The notes under the pieces: generated by a model | Database searches by the model: none | Seen by the model: only the letters and a program-made list of their open reading frames with translations | What the model was told of the DNA's origin: nothing | Made by a program: the position numbers and the translations under genes | Origin: PALSA-693 sp963834725 | Lineage (GTDB): Bacteria; Actinomycetota; Acidimicrobiia; Acidimicrobiales; Palsa-688 | Length of the DNA: 64,000 bases | Direction: 5' to 3' | Assembly: GCA_963834725.1 (NCBI GenBank) | Contig: CAWICN010000001.1 | Span: 4,402,001-4,466,000 of the forward strand | Shown: positions 61,568 to 64,000 of the stretch, piece after piece | Layout: the number at the start of each line of letters is the position of its first letter | How positions within the stretch are numbered: position 1 is the first letter of the stretch

Positions 61568-63854
61568 ATGGGGCCAAGCTCCGACATCCTGGTGCGGTCG
61601 ATCTCACGCAGGCTGGTGGTCGCCGTTGCGCTGGGGGTCGTGGCATGGGGTCTTGCTGGGGTGGCTCTGATTGTGCTGCTCGCCGGGCACGCCACGTTCC
61701 ACGATTTCGACCCCACCACCGTCGTGCTCCCGTTCACGATGGCGGCCGTGGGCGTGGTGATCGTGGCGCACGTGCCCCGAAACCCCGTCGGTTGGCTGTT
61801 CCTCGCCCTATCGTGCGTCGTGGGCGTCGAAGCGCTCAGCGGGGCCTTGGCCTTCCGGGGCGCTGCTGCTGCGCCAGTCTCCGCACAACGTTGGCGTGTG
61901 GGCCGAGTGGGTCACCAACTGGCTGGGTGGCCTGCTGTTCCCGGCGGGCTTGGTGGCGGTGCTGATGATGCTCATCCCCACCGGGCGCCTCCCGTCGCCG
62001 CGTTGGCGTCCCGTCGTGTGGGCGGCGCTCGTCATCGCAGGTGTGCTCGTAGTCGGCTTTATGTTCGACCCGGCGGCGATGCGGAACGCCACCGGCGTGC
62101 CCGCGGTGGCCAACCCGTTGGGTGCTCGGTCGCTGTCGCTGATGTCCAACTCGGGACTCGCTACCGTCGTGTGGGTTGCCGCGCTGGCCTGTGGGGTCAT
62201 CGCCGCCAGCGCCCCCCTGGCCCGGTTCCGCGTTGCCAGTGGCGAGGAACGCCAACAGCTCAAGTGGATCGGCTTGCCGCTCGCGGTGACGACGGTCGTC
62301 TACGCGGCGATCGCCCTGGGGCCTCCCGGCATCACATCTGTGGGGGATGGTGCCGTCGGATGGACGGTGGTGATCGTGGGGTATGGGACTGTGTTGCCGG
62401 TCGCCATCGGGGTGGCCATCGTCAAGTACCGCCTCTACAGCATCGACGTGGCCATCAACCGCACAGTGGTGTACGCCATCTTGGCCGCTTTCATCACGGC
62501 GGTGTACCTCGCTGTCGCGGTGGGGTTGGGTTCGCTGATCGGTTCCAAGTCGAACCTCGGTCTTTCCCTGGTCGGCGCGGCGCTCGTCGCAGCCGGGTTC
62601 CAACCCGTTCGGGTCCGCGCCCAGCGGCTCGCGAACCGCGTCGTGTACGGCACTCGCGCCACGCCTTACGAGGCGCTCGCTCAGTTCTCTGAACAGGCGG
62701 CGGGCACCTACGCCATTGACGAGGCGTTACCGCAGATGGCTCGGGTCGTGGCCGAGGGAACCAGGGCGCGCGACGCATGTGTGTGGCTTCGTGAGGGGCA
62801 GGCCCTGACCCCCGTCGCGGTGTGGCCCCCGGCCGCCGACTGGCCGACGGCGCGATCAGTTCACGACCTCGAGGAGAGTCCCGAGGTCGGCGCAGGCGCC
62901 TGCTTCGTGCCGGTCTGTCGCAGCGACGAGCTGCTGGGGGCGCTGAGTGTTCGCATGCGGCCGGCCGAGTCCATCAAACCGGTCGAGATGAGGCTGCTCA
63001 CCCACCTGGCCGGACAGGCAGGACTCTTCCTCAAGAACGCGGGCCTGACCGCTGACCTGCAACGGACCATTGCCGATCTGCAGGCGTCGCGACGGCGCAT
63101 CGTCCACGCCGAAGACGGAGCGCGACGCCGAATCGAACGGGACCTACACGACGGCGCCCAGCAGCACATCGTCGCACTCGCCTTCCAGCTCGCCAAGGTG
63201 GAGAAAGACCTCCTCGCCGCTTCAGGGGACGCGACCGCGGCTCTCGCCGACCTCCGTCTGCAAGCACAACAAGCCCTGGACTCTGTCCGCGAGCTGGCAC
63301 ACGGTGTCTACCCACCGCTCTTGGCCGACCGAGGTCTGGGCGCCGCGCTGCAGGCCCACTCCCGGCGAGTCGGCCTCCACGTAACCATCGAAGCCAAGAA
63401 GATCCCCCGCTACCCGGCCGAAGCAGAGTCTGCCGTGTACTTCTGTGTCCTCGAGGCGCTGCAAAACGCCGAGAAGCACTCGCACGCGCACCTGGTCGAG
63501 ATCACACTGACCCACGAGGGCGACGGGTTGACCTTCTCGGTCTGCGATGACGGCGAGGGCTTCGACTTGGACGCCGCTCGGCAGGCAGGCACAGGGCTGG
63601 CGGGCATGACCGACCGAATCGCGGCCGAGGGCGGGACCCTGACCATCGACTCCAAACCGGGAGAAGGAACCACCATCGGGGGCCAACTGCCGACGAGAGA
63701 CCGCCCCGGAGCTGCCAGTTCACCGCCGGACCAACTCCAACCCCACGATTCGGGGGTTGATTCGTTACTCTCCGTGCGTGCCGATTCGAACGGTCATCGC
63801 CGAGGACAACCTCTTGGTGCGAGAGGGCGTTCGCGGCCTCCTATCGAACGCTGA
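61568..63854 (+). pseudogene. GAF-domain NarL-type sensor histidine kinase with one apparent frameshift
   Basis: Corrected length is about 760 aa. The first frame gives two helices (RRLVVAVALGVVAWGLAGVA, GVVIVAHVPRNPVGWLFLAL). At the GGGG run 61857-61860 one G must be dropped to continue into LLLRQSPHNVGVWAEWVTNW and further helices. A GAF domain (VYGTRATPYEALAQFSEQAA, ARDACVWLREGQALTPVAVW) and HisKA_3 with RRRIERDLHDGAQQHIVALA follow, then HATPase_c (EALQNAEKHSHAHLVEITLT, CDDGEGFD). The frame runs past the response regulator start, so the real C-terminus may be earlier. It is paired with the receiver protein downstream. Confidence 0.85.
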
Positions 63855-64000
63855 AGGCATCGAACTGGCGGGTGTATTCGAAGACCTACCCGGCGTCCAG
63901 GCAGGAATCCGCACGCTGGAACCAGATGTCGTCATCACCGACATCCGCATGCCGCCGGACGGCAGCGACGAGGGACTCACGCTGGCGGCTCAGCTGCGAG
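63778..64000 (+). CDS. Response regulator receiver domain (3' end outside window)
   Basis: 74 residues are visible. They include IRTVIAEDNLLVREGVRGLL with the acidic pair, and the phospho-acceptor Asp in EPDVVITDIRMPPDGSDEGL. The LuxR output domain expected for this NarL-type receiver would lie beyond the window. GTG 63778 overlaps the upstream kinase frame and marks it as the cognate regulator. Confidence 0.85.
   Translation, partial: MPIRTVIAEDNLLVREGVRGLLSNAEGIELAGVFEDLPGVQAGIRTLEPDVVITDIRMPPDGSDEGLTLAAQLR

Noticed and set aside
1..64000. CRISPR array, prophage or secondary-metabolite cluster
   Set aside because: No regularly spaced identical repeats, no phage structural genes and no PKS/NRPS/terpene synthase signatures were seen anywhere in the window.

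Overview
The window is a high-GC chromosomal segment of an actinomycete-type bacterium. Lineage pointers are MurT/GatD peptidoglycan amidation genes, a ROK-type polyphosphate glucokinase, a mycothiol-type maleylpyruvate isomerase fold, a stand-alone LigD polymerase domain, a DUF3040 protein, a DUF2510 tail, and frequent GTG/TTG starts with 4-bp ATGA/GTGA overlaps. A deep-branching class such as Acidimicrobiia is possible, but the sequence alone does not settle it.

Layout. 0-4.5 kb: the 3' part of a primary-type sigma factor, an orphan D12-class adenine methyltransferase, a lipoprotein coupled to a YbhN-like membrane protein, and a CPBP-family membrane protein with a DUF2510 tail. 4.5-13.1 kb: a compact conjugation-type module, with a MobF relaxase on the minus strand and, divergently, an overlapping plus-strand operon (pilin-like protein, TrbL/VirB6, PrgI/VirB4-N protein, VirB4 ATPase, VirD4). 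No integrase, replication gene or lytic transglycosylase lies beside it. 13.4-19.8 kb: LigD polymerase, DoxX, murT-gatD-pncB, ppgK and DUF3040. 19.9-25.1 kb: a five-gene minus-strand operon (lipoprotein, MacA-like adaptor, ABC ATPase, FtsX-type permease, DUF5666 protein) joined by overlaps. 25.7-33.6 kb: a GT-C-like membrane protein coupled to serS, a large adenylate cyclase/AAA/TPR protein and an EamA-type transporter.

33.8-44 kb is an accessory patchwork. It holds a 3' half of a tRNA-Arg(CCG), an integrase lacking its N-terminus, a second tRNA-like T-arm, a CoA transferase, a Baeyer-Villiger-type monooxygenase, a probable group II intron/reverse-transcriptase leader without its ORF, two small alpha/beta-barrel proteins with terminator hairpins, an IS256-family element with terminal inverted repeats, and a frameshifted zinc-ribbon/propeller gene. 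44.5-53.4 kb: SDR, STAS, fatty acid desaturase, DinB-like proteins, an ArsR-AHSA1-RibD operon with a visible operator, an ankyrin protein, and an HTH/Clp-N pair behind two identical dyads. 53.8-64 kb: a response regulator paired with a tandem-duplicated histidine kinase, small membrane and lipoprotein genes, an ABM/MDMPI pair facing a TetR regulator, and a GAF histidine kinase followed by a response regulator cut by the window end.

At least nine single-base frameshifts, most in short homopolymer runs, interrupt otherwise well-preserved genes, including the sigma factor. They look more like residual assembly errors than decay, so those genes are described as reconstructed proteins. The best candidates for something new are the minimal transfer module, whose relaxase has lost a recognisable helicase P-loop and whose VirB4 is split; the HTH/Clp-N pair with twin dyads; and the fused double histidine kinase with a decayed second half.
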